From NCBI GenBank assembly GCA_963819715.1, contig CAWFXE010000001.1:310001-374000 (forward strand): a stretch of DNA of 64,000 bases. Direction: 5' to 3'. How positions within the stretch are numbered: the stretch's first letter is position 1; every line of letters begins with the position of its first letter. Below the pieces are notes generated by a model, which was not told the origin of the DNA, made no database searches, and worked only from the letters and a program-made list of their open reading frames with translations. This DNA comes from DASUPK01 sp963819715 (GTDB taxonomy: Bacteria; Actinomycetota; Thermoleophilia; Solirubrobacterales; 70-9). Shown piece after piece: positions 17,902-26,680 of the stretch. The position numbers were made by a program, and so were the translations under genes.

Positions 17902-19830
17902 CTACCGGACCGGATCCGGCTCGGAAGCGTGCGACGCGGCCTGTTGCGCCCGGGCGCGGCCTCTGGCGTCTCGGACCAGGCGGCTCAGGGTCTCCACGTC
18001 GTATGCGCCCCGATGACGGCGCCCGTTGATGAAGAAGCCCGGCGTGCCGGCGACGTCGCTCGAGTCGGCGCTTGACACGTCATCTGCGACCCGCGGAGCG
18101 TAGACGCGTCGCCGCATCTCGTCCCGAAAGCGCTCCACATCCAGACCGAGTTCCTCCGCGTGACGCTCGGGGTCGGGAGCCCCTAGCTGATGCTGGTTGT
18201 GGATCAGCTTGTCGTGCATCTCCCAGAACGCGCCCTGAGCCGCCGCTGCCTCCGAAGCCTCTGCGGCGTTCTGCGCGTTCACGTGGACGTCGTTCAGTGG
18301 GAGGTGCCGCCAGACATAGCGCAGGTCGTCGCCGAAGTCGTCGAGCAGCTCGCGGATCACCGGCTCGGCCCGCCCGCAATACGGGCATTCGTAGTCGCCG
18401 TACTCGACGAGCGTCACCGGAGCGTCCTCGGGGCCTCGGATGTGATCGCGCCCGGGATCGACGTCCTCGGCGAGATCCAGAAGGTCGTCGTAGGTCCCGG
18501 CGATCTGGCCGGCCCGCACCTCGTCGGGCAGGCGTCTCATCACGCGGAAGACGAGCCAGGCGACGCTGGGCGCGACGATGACGGTCGCCAGCACACCGAT
18601 CTTCGCCTCCTCGAGCTGGCGCCCGTCCAGCGCGATGCTCGCGATCAGCACGGAGACCGTGAAGCCCATGCCGGCGACGGCTCCCCCACCCGCCGTCACC
18701 GGCCAGCTCAGGCCTCGCCGCAGGCCGAGCAGCCGGCGACGCGAGGCGAGCCAGACCGATCCCAGGATGCCGATCGGCTTGCCCAGGACGTAGCCGAACA
18801 GGATCCCGAGAGTGATCGGAGAGCCGGCGGCATCGCCGAGCAGCCCGCCGCCGATGTGGATGCCGGCGTTCGCCAGGGCGAAGATCGGGACGATCGCGTA
18901 GCTCGTCCACGGATGGAGCGCGTACTGGAGGCGCTCGTTGGCCGAGATCGCCGAGGCCACGCTGCGCTGAGCCGAGCGGGCGAGCTCCGGCGTGGGCTGC
19001 TCCCGGAAGGATCTGGCCTGTTCGGTGACGCGCTCGAGGTCATCGCGCTCGGGCGGGTAGGCCGCGGTGACCAGGCCAATAGCGAGCCCGGCGACGACCG
19101 GATCGATACCGGACTCGAACAGGGCCACCCAGAGCGCCACGCCGAGGAACACAGCCGTCACGTTCCGCCACGTGCCGCGCACGAAGCGCAGCGCCAGGAG
19201 AAGCGCGAAGAAGACCGCCGCCAGCCCGAGCGCGAGGAAGTCGACGTGGTCGGTGTAGACCGTGGCGATGATGAGCAGCGCGACCAGGTCGTCGACGACA
19301 GCGACGGTCAGCAGGCGCAGGCGAAGCCGGGTGCCCCGAGGGGCAAGCAGGCCCAGGACCCCGAGGGCGAGGGCGGTGTCGGTCGACATGGCGGCACCCC
19401 AGGCATGTGCGCCGTCGCCCCCGGCGTTGATGGCCGTGTAGATCAGGGCCGGCAGGAGCAAGCCGCCGAACGCGGCGAACACCGGGAGCGCAAGGCGCTC
19501 GCGCTCGCGCAGCTCTCCCGTATCGAGCTCGCGCTTCGCCTCGAGTCCCACGACCAGGAAGAAGAAGGTCATCAGGCCCTCGTTAACCCAGTGCCGGAGG
19601 TCCATCGAGATCCCGCCGCTGCCGACGGTGATCGCGAGCTTGGTGGTCCAGAACGACTCGTAGGAGTCGAACCAGGGAGTGTTCGACCAGATGAGAGCGG
19701 CGGCGACCGCCGCCAGCAGGACGACGGCGCCGCCGGTCTCGGCGCTCAGAAAGTCGCGGACCGGGGTTGCGAGGTTCCGCGCCCAGGCAGTCTTGCCCGT
19801 GAACGTCGCATCTCTCTCAGGCGCGCTCAT
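17902..19830 (-). CDS. nhaA: NhaA Na+/H+ antiporter fused to a DsbA-like thioredoxin domain
   Basis: A 642-residue protein. Residues 20-420 are NhaA with about 12 membrane segments, including the DLRHWVNEGLMTFFFLVVGLE region and the DTALALGVLGLL segment that holds the transport aspartates. After a short linker, residues 455-625 form a DsbA-type thioredoxin fold with the active site CPYC at about 482-485 and the cis-Pro loop GTPGFFINGR. NhaA-thioredoxin fusions are known in actinobacteria. The membrane part exchanges Na+ for H+; the role of the redox tail is not settled. It lies upstream of lon on the same strand, 48 nt apart. Confidence 0.93.
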   Translation of the reverse strand: MSAPERDATFTGKTAWARNLATPVRDFLSAETGGAVVLLAAVAAALIWSNTPWFDSYESFWTTKLAITVGSGGISMDLRHWVNEGLMTFFFLVVGLEAKRELDTGELRERERLALPVFAAFGGLLLPALIYTAINAGGDGAHAWGAAMSTDTALALGVLGLLAPRGTRLRLRLLTVAVVDDLVALLIIATVYTDHVDFLALGLAAVFFALLLALRFVRGTWRNVTAVFLGVALWVALFESGIDPVVAGLAIGLVTAAYPPERDDLERVTEQARSFREQPTPELARSAQRSVASAISANERLQYALHPWTSYAIVPIFALANAGIHIGGGLLGDAAGSPITLGILFGYVLGKPIGILGSVWLASRRRLLGLRRGLSWPVTAGGGAVAGMGFTVSVLIASIALDGRQLEEAKIGVLATVIVAPSVAWLVFRVMRRLPDEVRAGQIAGTYDDLLDLAEDVDPGRDHIRGPEDAPVTLVEYGDYECPYCGRAEPVIRELLDDFGDDLRYVWRHLPLNDVHVNAQNAAEASEAAAAQGAFWEMHDKLIHNQHQLGAPDPERHAEELGLDVERFRDEMRRRVYAPRVADDVSSADSSDVAGTPGFFINGRRHRGAYDVETLSRLVRDARGRARAQQAASHASEPDPVR

Positions 19831-19841
19831 CGTCGGGGATC

Positions 19842-19847
19842 AGCCTA
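19842..19847 (-). promoter_or_regulatory. candidate -10 box (TAGGCT) of nhaA
   Basis: TAGGCT lies 11 nt before the ATG at 19830, with no ribosome site between. The rest of the 215-nt divergent gap to the lipoprotein gene shows no other clear element. Confidence 0.3.
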
Positions 19848-20045
19848 AGCGTGCGACCGCCGCGGCCGGTGATACCTCGGGCGGCCGGCGGGCCCAAGGA
19901 CGTCTCGGGGAAGTACCCACGGCGCACCGTACGGACTACGGTGTCGGCCGGAAAGGGGCAGGGCATAGGGTCAGGAGATCCGTCCGGACTCGAGGCTGGT
20001 TCGGTGCGGTCGTCCACCGCCAGCCGGAAGAGAAGGGAGATCGAG

Positions 20046-20855
20046 ATGGGAATGCGCGTACTTTGCGGCGGGTCGCTGCTTATGGTCCTCACCCTCGCCG
20101 CCTGCGGAGGCTCAAGCGATTCCAAGAGCAACGAGCAGGCGCTCGGCTCGCTCGAGCGAACGACCGAGGTCGCCCGTCTTCAGAGTGAAACGGGGCAGCT
20201 TGTCGACGCGCTCTCGACCGATCCATCGGATGCGAGGCTCGCCAGCCTCCGGGCGAGAACCCGGAGGCTCCGGGGACGCGCTGCTCGGCTGACGACGGAG
20301 ACGGCCGCCGACCCGATCGGCCCGGACCTGACCGTGAGCGCCAGAGAGACCGGTGCCGGGCTGAGCGATCTGGGGGTGGCCGAACGGGATCTCGCCTCCG
20401 ATCGCGCCTCGCGGGCGCGACGGCGTGCCCGGGCTCACCTGAAGGCGGCCAACCTGCGCCTGCGCGGCGCAGTCGACGCCAGTGTCGGCGCGCTCGGGGA
20501 TCCGGGCCAGCTCTCGGCGGAGCAGCGCACCCTGGTCGCGCGGATCCGCTCCAACCTGACCAGCTCCGACCAGTCGCTGGAGGCCGGCTTCGCGAAACTC
20601 GGCACCCTGATCTCGCAGAAGCAGGCGGCGGCGCAGGCGGCGGCAGCCGCGGCAGCAGCAGCGGCATCCGCCGCGGCTTCCCAGGGGTCGGGGGGATGCC
20701 CCCCGGGGACCACGCTCTCGCCGGACGGCCAGCTCTGCTCGAATGGGGAGCCCCCGTCGAGCTCTGCCCCCGGGATCCAGTGCCAGGACGTCGGGAGTCT
20801 GACTCTGGCGGAACGTCAGGTGTGCTGCACAAGATCCGGGATCGGCTGCGATTGA
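20046..20855 (+). CDS. coiled-coil lipoprotein, island paralogue 1
   Basis: A 269-residue protein. ATG 20046 follows AGAAGGGAG. The signal peptide ends in the lipobox LTLAAC (Cys about residue 20). The mature part is helical: an N-terminal block SLERTTEVARLQSETGQLVDAL, two further Ala/Arg-rich helices, an SDQSLEAGFAKLGTLISQK helix and a poly-Ala stretch, then a small Cys-rich tail (GGCPPGTTLSPDGQLCSNG ... CQD ... CCTRSGIGC). It is a close paralogue of the next gene and shares its helical plan with two lipoproteins at 25.4-27.7 kb. Likely anchored on the outer face of the membrane. Function unknown. Confidence 0.75.
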   Translation: MGMRVLCGGSLLMVLTLAACGGSSDSKSNEQALGSLERTTEVARLQSETGQLVDALSTDPSDARLASLRARTRRLRGRAARLTTETAADPIGPDLTVSARETGAGLSDLGVAERDLASDRASRARRRARAHLKAANLRLRGAVDASVGALGDPGQLSAEQRTLVARIRSNLTSSDQSLEAGFAKLGTLISQKQAAAQAAAAAAAAAASAAASQGSGGCPPGTTLSPDGQLCSNGEPPSSSAPGIQCQDVGSLTLAERQVCCTRSGIGCD

Positions 20856-20899
20856 GTATCCCGGGCCCCGTAAGGCTGGACACCCCGACGGTGATCGAA

Positions 20900-21691
20900 G
20901 TGAAGCGCCTGGGGATCGCCCTGGCGGTCGCCGCTATGGCGGCCGCCCTCGCCTCCTGCGGCGGCTCGAGCGACTCCCAGAGCAACGACCAGGCGCTCGC
21001 CCAGCTGGAGCGCGCCACCCAGGCGGCAAAGCTGCAGACCGATACCGGCCAGGTCGTCGACAAGCTCGCCGCCGACCCCTCCGATGCCGAGCTCGCCGAC
21101 CTCCAGACCCGGATCGGCGCCCTCCAGCAGCGCGCTGCCGAGCTCGCCGGCGGCTCCGCCGCAGACCCCTTCGGGACCAACGTCGTCGCCGGTGCGAGGG
21201 ACACCCGCGTCGCCCTGATCGAGCTCGTGGTGGTCACTCGCGATCTCTCCTCGGATCGCGCCAGGGCCGCCCAGCGACGCGCCCTGATTCGCCTGAGGGC
21301 GGCCAACAGGCGCCTTCGCAGCGCCGTCGGCATCGCGGTGGCAGGTTTACAGGGCAATGGGCCCTCGACAGAGCAGCAAAACTCGATCAACCAGATTCAG
21401 GCCAACCTCAGCGCCTCCGATCAGGCAATGAGCGCGAGCTTCACCAAGCTCGGTGGGCTGATCGATGAGAAGCTGGCGGCGGCGCAGGCGGCGGCGCAGG
21501 CGGCTGCGACTACAACTAGCCAGGCATCGGGAGGGTGCCCTCCAGGGACAAGCCTCTCGCCGGACGGCCAGCTCTGCTCGAACGGCGTGCCGCCCGGCGG
21601 GAGCTCCGCGCCGAGCACGGCGGGCTCGGGCGGAGGCGGATGCATCCTGGGCGGCCAGCCGGCCACGCCGAGCGAATGCGCCAGCGAGTAG
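20900..21691 (+). CDS. coiled-coil lipoprotein, island paralogue 2
   Basis: A 263-residue protein. GTG 20900 is preferred because GGTGATC lies just upstream and it opens directly on the signal peptide KRLGIALAVAAMAAALASC; GTG 20891 is an alternative. The lipobox is LASC. The helical body repeats the paralogue 1 plan (QLERATQAAKLQTDTGQVVDKL ... RRLRSAVGIAVAGL ... SDQAMSASFTKLGGLIDEK, each a separate helix) and the tail has the same GGCPPGTSLSPDGQLCSNG Cys motif. It follows paralogue 1 by 44 nt, clearly a tandem duplication with diverged ends. Confidence 0.75.
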   Translation: MKRLGIALAVAAMAAALASCGGSSDSQSNDQALAQLERATQAAKLQTDTGQVVDKLAADPSDAELADLQTRIGALQQRAAELAGGSAADPFGTNVVAGARDTRVALIELVVVTRDLSSDRARAAQRRALIRLRAANRRLRSAVGIAVAGLQGNGPSTEQQNSINQIQANLSASDQAMSASFTKLGGLIDEKLAAAQAAAQAAATTTSQASGGCPPGTSLSPDGQLCSNGVPPGGSSAPSTAGSGGGGCILGGQPATPSECASE

Positions 21692-21767
21692 ACACGACTG
21701 GCGATCGGCGAAAGATCCGCAAAATCTACGGTTGGCTCGGCCTTGCGGCCTGCGCAATGATCCACCG

Positions 21768-22391
21768 GTGTCCGCCAAGGACCTGGTCCTCGAAATCGTC
21801 GCGGGAGAGAGCGCGGGTCGCCAGATCCCGATCTCGAAATCCGTGGAGCTGGGCCGCGATCCCAGCCTCGAGGCGCACCTGGATGACGAGCAGATCTCGC
21901 GCCACCATGCCAGGGTGAGCGCGTCCGCGGGCGGCGTGGTGATCGCGGACCTCGGTTCCACCAACGGGACCTACGTCAACGATCAGCCGGTCGAGGGGGC
22001 CCAGAGGATCGCCCCGGGCGACCACATCAGGCTGGGGCTCACCGTCATGCAGCTGAGGAGCAACGAGCAGCTCACCGTCCAGGGCTCGGCGGTGGAGCCG
22101 GCCCCGCAGATCACCGCCCTGGGACGCGACGTGCTCGAGGTGGTGCCCGAGGAGGAACTGGCCCCTGTCGAAGCCGAGGACGAGAACCTGCCGGGGCTGT
22201 TGGTCGAAGCCAGCGAGCCGGCATTCGTCCAGTCACGCTCCAGGGGCGCCGGTGACGCTCCGGCAATCGACAACCCCGGTGCCATCGCGAAGCTGGTCGA
22301 TGTCCGCGTCAAGCACCAGACCAACGTGGCCGCCTTCGCCCTGCTCGGCGCCGCGGGCCTGGCGGTTCTGATCTATTTCGGCGTCCGCTAG
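21768..22391 (+). CDS. FHA-domain protein with C-terminal membrane anchor
   Basis: A 207-residue protein from GTG 21768. The FHA domain fills residues 3-100 with its phospho-Thr-binding residues in place: ELGRDPS (Arg of strand 3), ISRHHARVS and LGSTNGTYVND. A Pro/Glu-rich linker follows and the last 20 residues are one membrane segment (FALLGAAGLAVLIYFGV), so the FHA head faces the cytoplasm. FHA domains bind phosphothreonine made by Ser/Thr kinases; two such kinase genes lie 7-10 kb away in the same island. The same tail-anchored layout recurs at 31017-31613. Confidence 0.88.
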   Translation: MSAKDLVLEIVAGESAGRQIPISKSVELGRDPSLEAHLDDEQISRHHARVSASAGGVVIADLGSTNGTYVNDQPVEGAQRIAPGDHIRLGLTVMQLRSNEQLTVQGSAVEPAPQITALGRDVLEVVPEEELAPVEAEDENLPGLLVEASEPAFVQSRSRGAGDAPAIDNPGAIAKLVDVRVKHQTNVAAFALLGAAGLAVLIYFGVR

Positions 22392-22423
22392 AGCCGCGTC
22401 GGGGGAGCCGGGCCGGGTGAGCG

Positions 22424-23407
22424 GTGCCTGACAGGACGCGGCTTTACCGCCGGCGCCGGATCGTGGCGCTCGTGGTTGTCGGCCTGCTCGCCGCGGCCGC
22501 GGTCGTCGGCGTCCAAGCGCTGTCGGACGGCGGCGGAAAGGCGGCGACCTCCGACCGGGGATCGAAGGCCGCCAAGCGCGCCGAGCGCTTGCGGCAGCTG
22601 CAGCGCAAGATCCACAACGCCACCGACTCCACACCTGCGACTTCCGCCGCTTCCGGCACCGCACAGGGGAAGGGCGGCTCGTTCAAGGCCCTCGCCGCGC
22701 AGCTCTCGGGGCAGGCCGGGATCGCCTACACCTCTCCCGGCCACAGCGGAGCGATCACGACCGCAGGGAGCCTGCAGACGGGCTCCGCCTGGTCGACGAG
22801 CAAGGTCCCCCTGGCGGCGCGCGTGATCAAGGACGCGGGAGGCTCCGGATCGCTCAGCTCCCAGCAGCGCTCCCTGATCTCCTCGGCGCTGCGCGCGAGC
22901 GACAACGACGCCGCGATGCAGCTCTGGGATGAGCTCGTCTCTCGCTACGGCGGATCGTCAGGCGCTGCCCGGGCCGTGACCCAGATCCTGAGAGCCGCCG
23001 GCGACACCACGACCACGGTCTCCTCGGTCGGGCGGGGTGCCTTCTCTCCCTACGGGCAGACCGAGTGGAGCCTCAAGGCCCAGGCGCGCTTCATGGCGTC
23101 GCTCGCAGCGAGCTGCGTTCCCGGCAGCCGCTACCTGCTCGATCAGATGTCGCAGGTCGTCTCAGATCAGCGCTGGGGCCTGGGGACGGCGGGGAGCCGC
23201 GCCTTCAAGGGAGGCTGGGGGCCCGGCACGGACGGCCGCTATCTCGTCCGCCAGATGGGAACGCTGCCGGTGGGCAAGAGCACGGCGGTGGTGACGATCG
23301 CAGCCCTGCCGAGCGACGGGCAGTTCGCGACCGGACAGCAGATGCTCGACCGGATCGCGCAGTGGGCAGCTCGCGGCTTGGCCCTGGCCCCCGCGAGCGG
23401 CTGCTGA
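22424..23407 (+). CDS. beta-lactamase-fold serine hydrolase, membrane-anchored or exported
   Basis: A 327-residue protein from a GTG start. Residues 13-33 are a membrane segment after a basic start. The catalytic domain has the three class A-type motifs: STSK at 124-127 (nucleophile Ser with general-base Lys), SDN at 159-161 and KGG at 262-264. No Glu-x-x-x-Asn omega-loop motif is obvious, so a peptidase or transpeptidase-like role in the cell wall is as likely as drug hydrolysis. It is 32 nt after the FHA gene and the last gene of the rightward arm of the island. Confidence 0.8.
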   Translation: MPDRTRLYRRRRIVALVVVGLLAAAAVVGVQALSDGGGKAATSDRGSKAAKRAERLRQLQRKIHNATDSTPATSAASGTAQGKGGSFKALAAQLSGQAGIAYTSPGHSGAITTAGSLQTGSAWSTSKVPLAARVIKDAGGSGSLSSQQRSLISSALRASDNDAAMQLWDELVSRYGGSSGAARAVTQILRAAGDTTTTVSSVGRGAFSPYGQTEWSLKAQARFMASLAASCVPGSRYLLDQMSQVVSDQRWGLGTAGSRAFKGGWGPGTDGRYLVRQMGTLPVGKSTAVVTIAALPSDGQFATGQQMLDRIAQWAARGLALAPASGC

Positions 23408-23431
23408 CCCTCGGATCGGGTGGTCAGCAGT

Positions 23432-24235
23432 TCAGGGCAGGATCGTCCACTTGTGGGTCGCCGGCTGGCTCTTCGCGCCCGAGGAATCAACGGCGCGAGC
23501 CTGAAAGACCTTCCTGCCCGGTCGTAACCCGCGGTAGCGCTTCGGTGAATGGCAGGAGCGCCAACGCTTCAGGGACTTTGGTACGCCCTTGCCGGTGAGC
23601 TTGCATTCGAGGCTCACGTTCGCCTCCTTAGCGAGGATGCGGAGACACGCTCGGCGCGAGTGGGTCTTACCCCGTGGCTTCTTGCATTCTCTGGTCTTCG
23701 GTTTCCCAGGGCCGCACTTTTCTCCGTTGAGCTCGCTGCCGGGGGGGCTCCCTCCAATCACTACCCAGTTCGAGCCTTCGTCGCTGTCGGCCGTGAAGGA
23801 CAAATCCCGCTGAGCACCGCCAGGGTCCGTGAGCACGACCTGCACCAGCTTGCTCGACGAGAAGAAGCCGTCTATTAACCAGGAGACGGCAAAGCAGAAT
23901 CTCCTGGTGCTCGGCAAGTCCTCGTCGGAAAAGATGTCCGCCGTCTCGGAGTCCTGGAAGGAGCCGGAAAGCGATACCCCTTCCTGGTAAAGGAGAGTGG
24001 TCCGCGGGATCCCGCTGTAGCCGCCACTGGCGACGTTCCCCTGCGAGTCGTACACCCAGAGATCGAATCCATCCTGGGCGAAGGCGCCGTCCCCCCAGGT
24101 GATCCGTGCGCGCTCCGTTGAACCGGTCTGAGCGGCGGCCGGGACCGCGCCGTTCACAAAAAGGGCAATCGCGAACAAGGCCAGCAACCCCGCCCTGGAG
24201 ACACAGAGGAACCGGGTACTCACGAGAGGCTTCAC
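23432..24235 (-). CDS. secreted protein with C-terminal Cys-containing Ig-like repeat domain
   Basis: A 267-residue protein. GTG 24235 overlaps the TGA of the NHL gene (GTGA). The signal peptide is residues 1-35, ending near AVPAAAQ. The middle part is beta-rich with no known family. The last 60 residues (CKLTGKGVPKSLKRWRSC, then SPKRYRGLRPGRKVFQARAV, then WTILP) are nearly the same as the tail of the NHL protein; this domain is frequent in secreted actinobacterial proteins and looks Ig-like with one disulfide. It is the last gene of a three-gene coupled set and ends 24 nt from the converging hydrolase gene. Confidence 0.7.
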   Translation of the reverse strand: MKPLVSTRFLCVSRAGLLALFAIALFVNGAVPAAAQTGSTERARITWGDGAFAQDGFDLWVYDSQGNVASGGYSGIPRTTLLYQEGVSLSGSFQDSETADIFSDEDLPSTRRFCFAVSWLIDGFFSSSKLVQVVLTDPGGAQRDLSFTADSDEGSNWVVIGGSPPGSELNGEKCGPGKPKTRECKKPRGKTHSRRACLRILAKEANVSLECKLTGKGVPKSLKRWRSCHSPKRYRGLRPGRKVFQARAVDSSGAKSQPATHKWTILP

Positions 24236-25428
24236 GGCAGGATGACCCACTTGTGGGACGCCGGCTTGCCGCGTACTCCGGAGGGGGAGATCGCCCGCAC
24301 CTGGAAGACCTTGCGGCCCGGCTTCAGGTTTCGGTAGCGCTTCGGGGAGTGGCACCTACGCCAGCGCTTCTGCTTCTTCGCGACATGCTTGCCGGTCAGC
24401 CTGCACTGGAAGCTCGCGCCGGGGGTGTCGGGGGAGCCGAAGTGGAAGGAGATCTTCCGCTTCCTGGTCTTGCCCTTGATCGACTTCTTCAGCTTCGGCC
24501 TGCCGGGCACGGGGGCGAACTTCTCGATCCGTCGGTTGCCGGAGTCGGCCACGTAGACGTAGCCGGCCGCATCGACGGCGATGCCCGCGGGCGAGTCGAA
24601 CTGCCCGTAACCCGAGCCGTAGTTACCCCACTCGGCGAGAAGGACTCCGCTCGGGCTGAACTTCTGGATCCGGTCGGCGTCAGCGTCGGCGACGTAGACG
24701 TTGCCGGCGGTGTCCGTGGCGATGCCGCTGGGGTAGCCGGAGCTCCCCCACTTGGTGATGAAGGCGCCGGAGGAGGTGAACTTCTGGATCCGGTCGTTGT
24801 AGGTGTCGGCGACATAGACCTTGCCGGCGTCGGCGGCGATGCCGCCAGTGACGCCGTAGGGGTAGTGGAACTGCCCGTCACCGGTGCCGTCACTCCCCCA
24901 CGTTGTGATGAAGGCGCCGCTCGAGCTGAACTTCTGGACTCGGTCGTTGACCGTCTCGAGCACGTAGACGTTGCCGGCGGGATCGGTGGCAACCTCCTCC
25001 GCGCCAAAGAACTGCCCGTTTCCCGAGCCGATCGTGCCCCATTTGGTGATGAAGACGCCGCTCGGGCTGAACTTCTGGATCCGATCGTTTCCGTGGTCTG
25101 CGACGTAGACGTTGCCGGCGGTGTCGGTGGCGACTCCGATCGGTTGGTAGAACTGACCGTTCCCGGTGCCGTGGCTGCCCCACTGGGCGAGCAAGGCGCC
25201 GCCTGAGCTGAACTTCCGGATCCTGTCGCCGTAGGTTTCCGCGACGTAGACGTTGCCCTTGGTATCCGCGGCGACACCCTGGGGGCCGCTGAAAGGCCCG
25301 TTGCCATAGCAACAGCTGACCCATTCGCCGACGTAGTCGTAGTCCTCCGCCCCGGCCGAGGCCGGAGCCGCGAGCACGATCAGGGCACCAAGGGCGAGCA
25401 GCGCGGAGAGGCGCCTGGCCGACCTCAC
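24232..25428 (-). CDS. secreted NHL-repeat beta-propeller protein
   Basis: A 398-residue protein. Residues 1-27 are a signal peptide (LLALGALIVLAAPASAGA). Six NHL blades follow, each with the pattern GNVYVADxxNDRIQKFSxSG then WGxxGxGxGQF, so a complete six-bladed propeller is likely. The C-terminal 60 residues form the Cys-containing Ig-like domain shared with the next gene. NHL propellers bind proteins, glycans or RNA; outside the cell a binding or scaffold role is likely. GTG 25428 overlaps the TGA of the lipoprotein gene upstream (GTGA) and its own stop overlaps the next start, so the three are translationally coupled. Confidence 0.88.
   Translation of the reverse strand: MRSARRLSALLALGALIVLAAPASAGAEDYDYVGEWVSCCYGNGPFSGPQGVAADTKGNVYVAETYGDRIRKFSSGGALLAQWGSHGTGNGQFYQPIGVATDTAGNVYVADHGNDRIQKFSPSGVFITKWGTIGSGNGQFFGAEEVATDPAGNVYVLETVNDRVQKFSSSGAFITTWGSDGTGDGQFHYPYGVTGGIAADAGKVYVADTYNDRIQKFTSSGAFITKWGSSGYPSGIATDTAGNVYVADADADRIQKFSPSGVLLAEWGNYGSGYGQFDSPAGIAVDAAGYVYVADSGNRRIEKFAPVPGRPKLKKSIKGKTRKRKISFHFGSPDTPGASFQCRLTGKHVAKKQKRWRRCHSPKRYRNLKPGRKVFQVRAISPSGVRGKPASHKWVILP
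24530..25290 (-). repeat. tandem NHL blade repeats (about 130-140 bp each)
   Basis: Six diverged in-frame repeats inside the NHL gene, marked by the recurring ACGTAGACGTTGCCGGCG-type stretch on the plus strand. They are coding repeats, not a CRISPR or satellite array. Confidence 0.7.
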
Positions 25429-26582
25429 TTGATCACCACCGAGGGGCCTCCGCCGCCGCCGCCCGATGGGGCCGGGCTCGGTGAGGACGAGGACGTGCTG
25501 GGTGAGGCGCTCGACGGTGCCTGCGCCGCCTGCTGGGCCGCCTGGCGCTGAGCCTCCCGCTCGGCAGCCGCGGCCTCCTCCTCGGCCACGAGCTTGTCGA
25601 ACCTCGTGAACCCATCGTCGATCGTTGTCTTGGCGGCCTCGAGATCCTTGCTCGCCTGGTCGATCTTGGCCTGATCCTCGCTGGACAGATCACCGGAGTC
25701 CTTGAGGCCCGCCACGGCCATCTGGATGGCGCCGCCGATCCGTTTGTTCGCCTGCTTCAGACGCCGCTCGGCGCTGGATCGCGCCTGTTTGCCGCGCGAT
25801 GAAGTGGGGTTGCCGGCGGCGGCCGCCAGGTCGAAGAGCGCGCCGCGCGCCTCGTTGGTGGCGGCGACCGTCTCCGCGTATGCGTCGCGAGCGCCCGCCG
25901 AGACGTCCGCCTCGGGGACCCCGCAGGCGATCGGGAGCCCGGCATCGAAGCCCTTGGTGCCGCTGCCACCGCTGACCACCAGCGTCCGGGCGGTCAGAGG
26001 CGGGGCCGCGCCGGCTTCACGGGCGCTCGAGAGGGCGGGGCCGCTCGCCTCGGAGAAGTTGACCACCGGGGGGCCGTAGAAGTCCTGAGCCTCGGTTCCC
26101 GACAGCTGCCGGTCCGGTCCGGTCGCGGCGCCGGCGGGAGGGCAGACGGACGAGCCCTCGGCCGGTGAGAGGGCGTGGAGGGCGACCGGATGGGCTCGCC
26201 CGGGCGCCATGCCGTTGACGGAGCCCGACAGGGCGATCGTCCCGCCGGACTCGGCCAGGGTCGCGGTGCCGGCAGCCCCGGATCCGTTGACGGAGGCGAG
26301 ATCCACCGAAAAGCGGGCATCGGCTCCCGAGACCAGGGCGGCGGCCTTGGCGTCGAGCGTCCTCAGGCGCCTCTGAAGCTGCCGCCGCTGCGCCGGGTCC
26401 GGGTTGTTGGCGAGCTGGGAGACCAACTGCCCCATCTCCGTCTGCAGGGACGAGGCCGCAGTGGCCTGCTCGAGGGAGGCGAGGGCGTCATCGCGTCCCT
26501 GGTCGCCGCCCGAGCCGCCGCAGGAGGCGAGGGCGAGCGTCAGGACGAGGACGGTCGAAGTCGCGGCCAATGGCCGGCGCAT
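25425..26582 (-). CDS. coiled-coil lipoprotein with inserted CHRD-like domain, island paralogue 3
   Basis: A 385-residue protein. Lipobox LALASC near residue 21. The first helix (SLEQATAASSLQTEMGQLVSQL) matches paralogues 1 and 2. Residues 90-230 are then a beta-rich insert whose start, FSVDLASVNGSGAAGTATLA, and middle, VNGMAPGRAHPVALH with two Cys, resemble CHRD / superoxide-dismutase-like domains. The helical body resumes (RRLKQANKRIGGAIQMAVAGL, TIDDGFTRFDKLVAEE) and ends in a Ser/Pro/Gly-rich tail. It heads the GTGA-coupled set with the NHL and Ig-like genes. Function unknown; the CHRD assignment is by eye. Confidence 0.72.
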   Translation of the reverse strand: MRRPLAATSTVLVLTLALASCGGSGGDQGRDDALASLEQATAASSLQTEMGQLVSQLANNPDPAQRRQLQRRLRTLDAKAAALVSGADARFSVDLASVNGSGAAGTATLAESGGTIALSGSVNGMAPGRAHPVALHALSPAEGSSVCPPAGAATGPDRQLSGTEAQDFYGPPVVNFSEASGPALSSAREAGAAPPLTARTLVVSGGSGTKGFDAGLPIACGVPEADVSAGARDAYAETVAATNEARGALFDLAAAAGNPTSSRGKQARSSAERRLKQANKRIGGAIQMAVAGLKDSGDLSSEDQAKIDQASKDLEAAKTTIDDGFTRFDKLVAEEEAAAAEREAQRQAAQQAAQAPSSASPSTSSSSPSPAPSGGGGGGPSVVIK

Positions 26583-26680
26583 GCAGCTGCTCCCTTGCAG
26601 ACCCCCCGTTTCAGGCTCAACCTAGCTGGCACCGATCGGCACTGTCATCCGTAAAACGCCGCACACCCGTTCAGGTATCG

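Noticed and set aside
18190..19848. 552-codon plus-strand frame opposite nhaA
   Set aside because: Charged low-complexity product, no family; shadow.
24530..25290. Regularly spaced repeats, possible CRISPR or satellite
   Set aside because: Period about 130-140 bp, diverged and in frame; they are NHL propeller blades.
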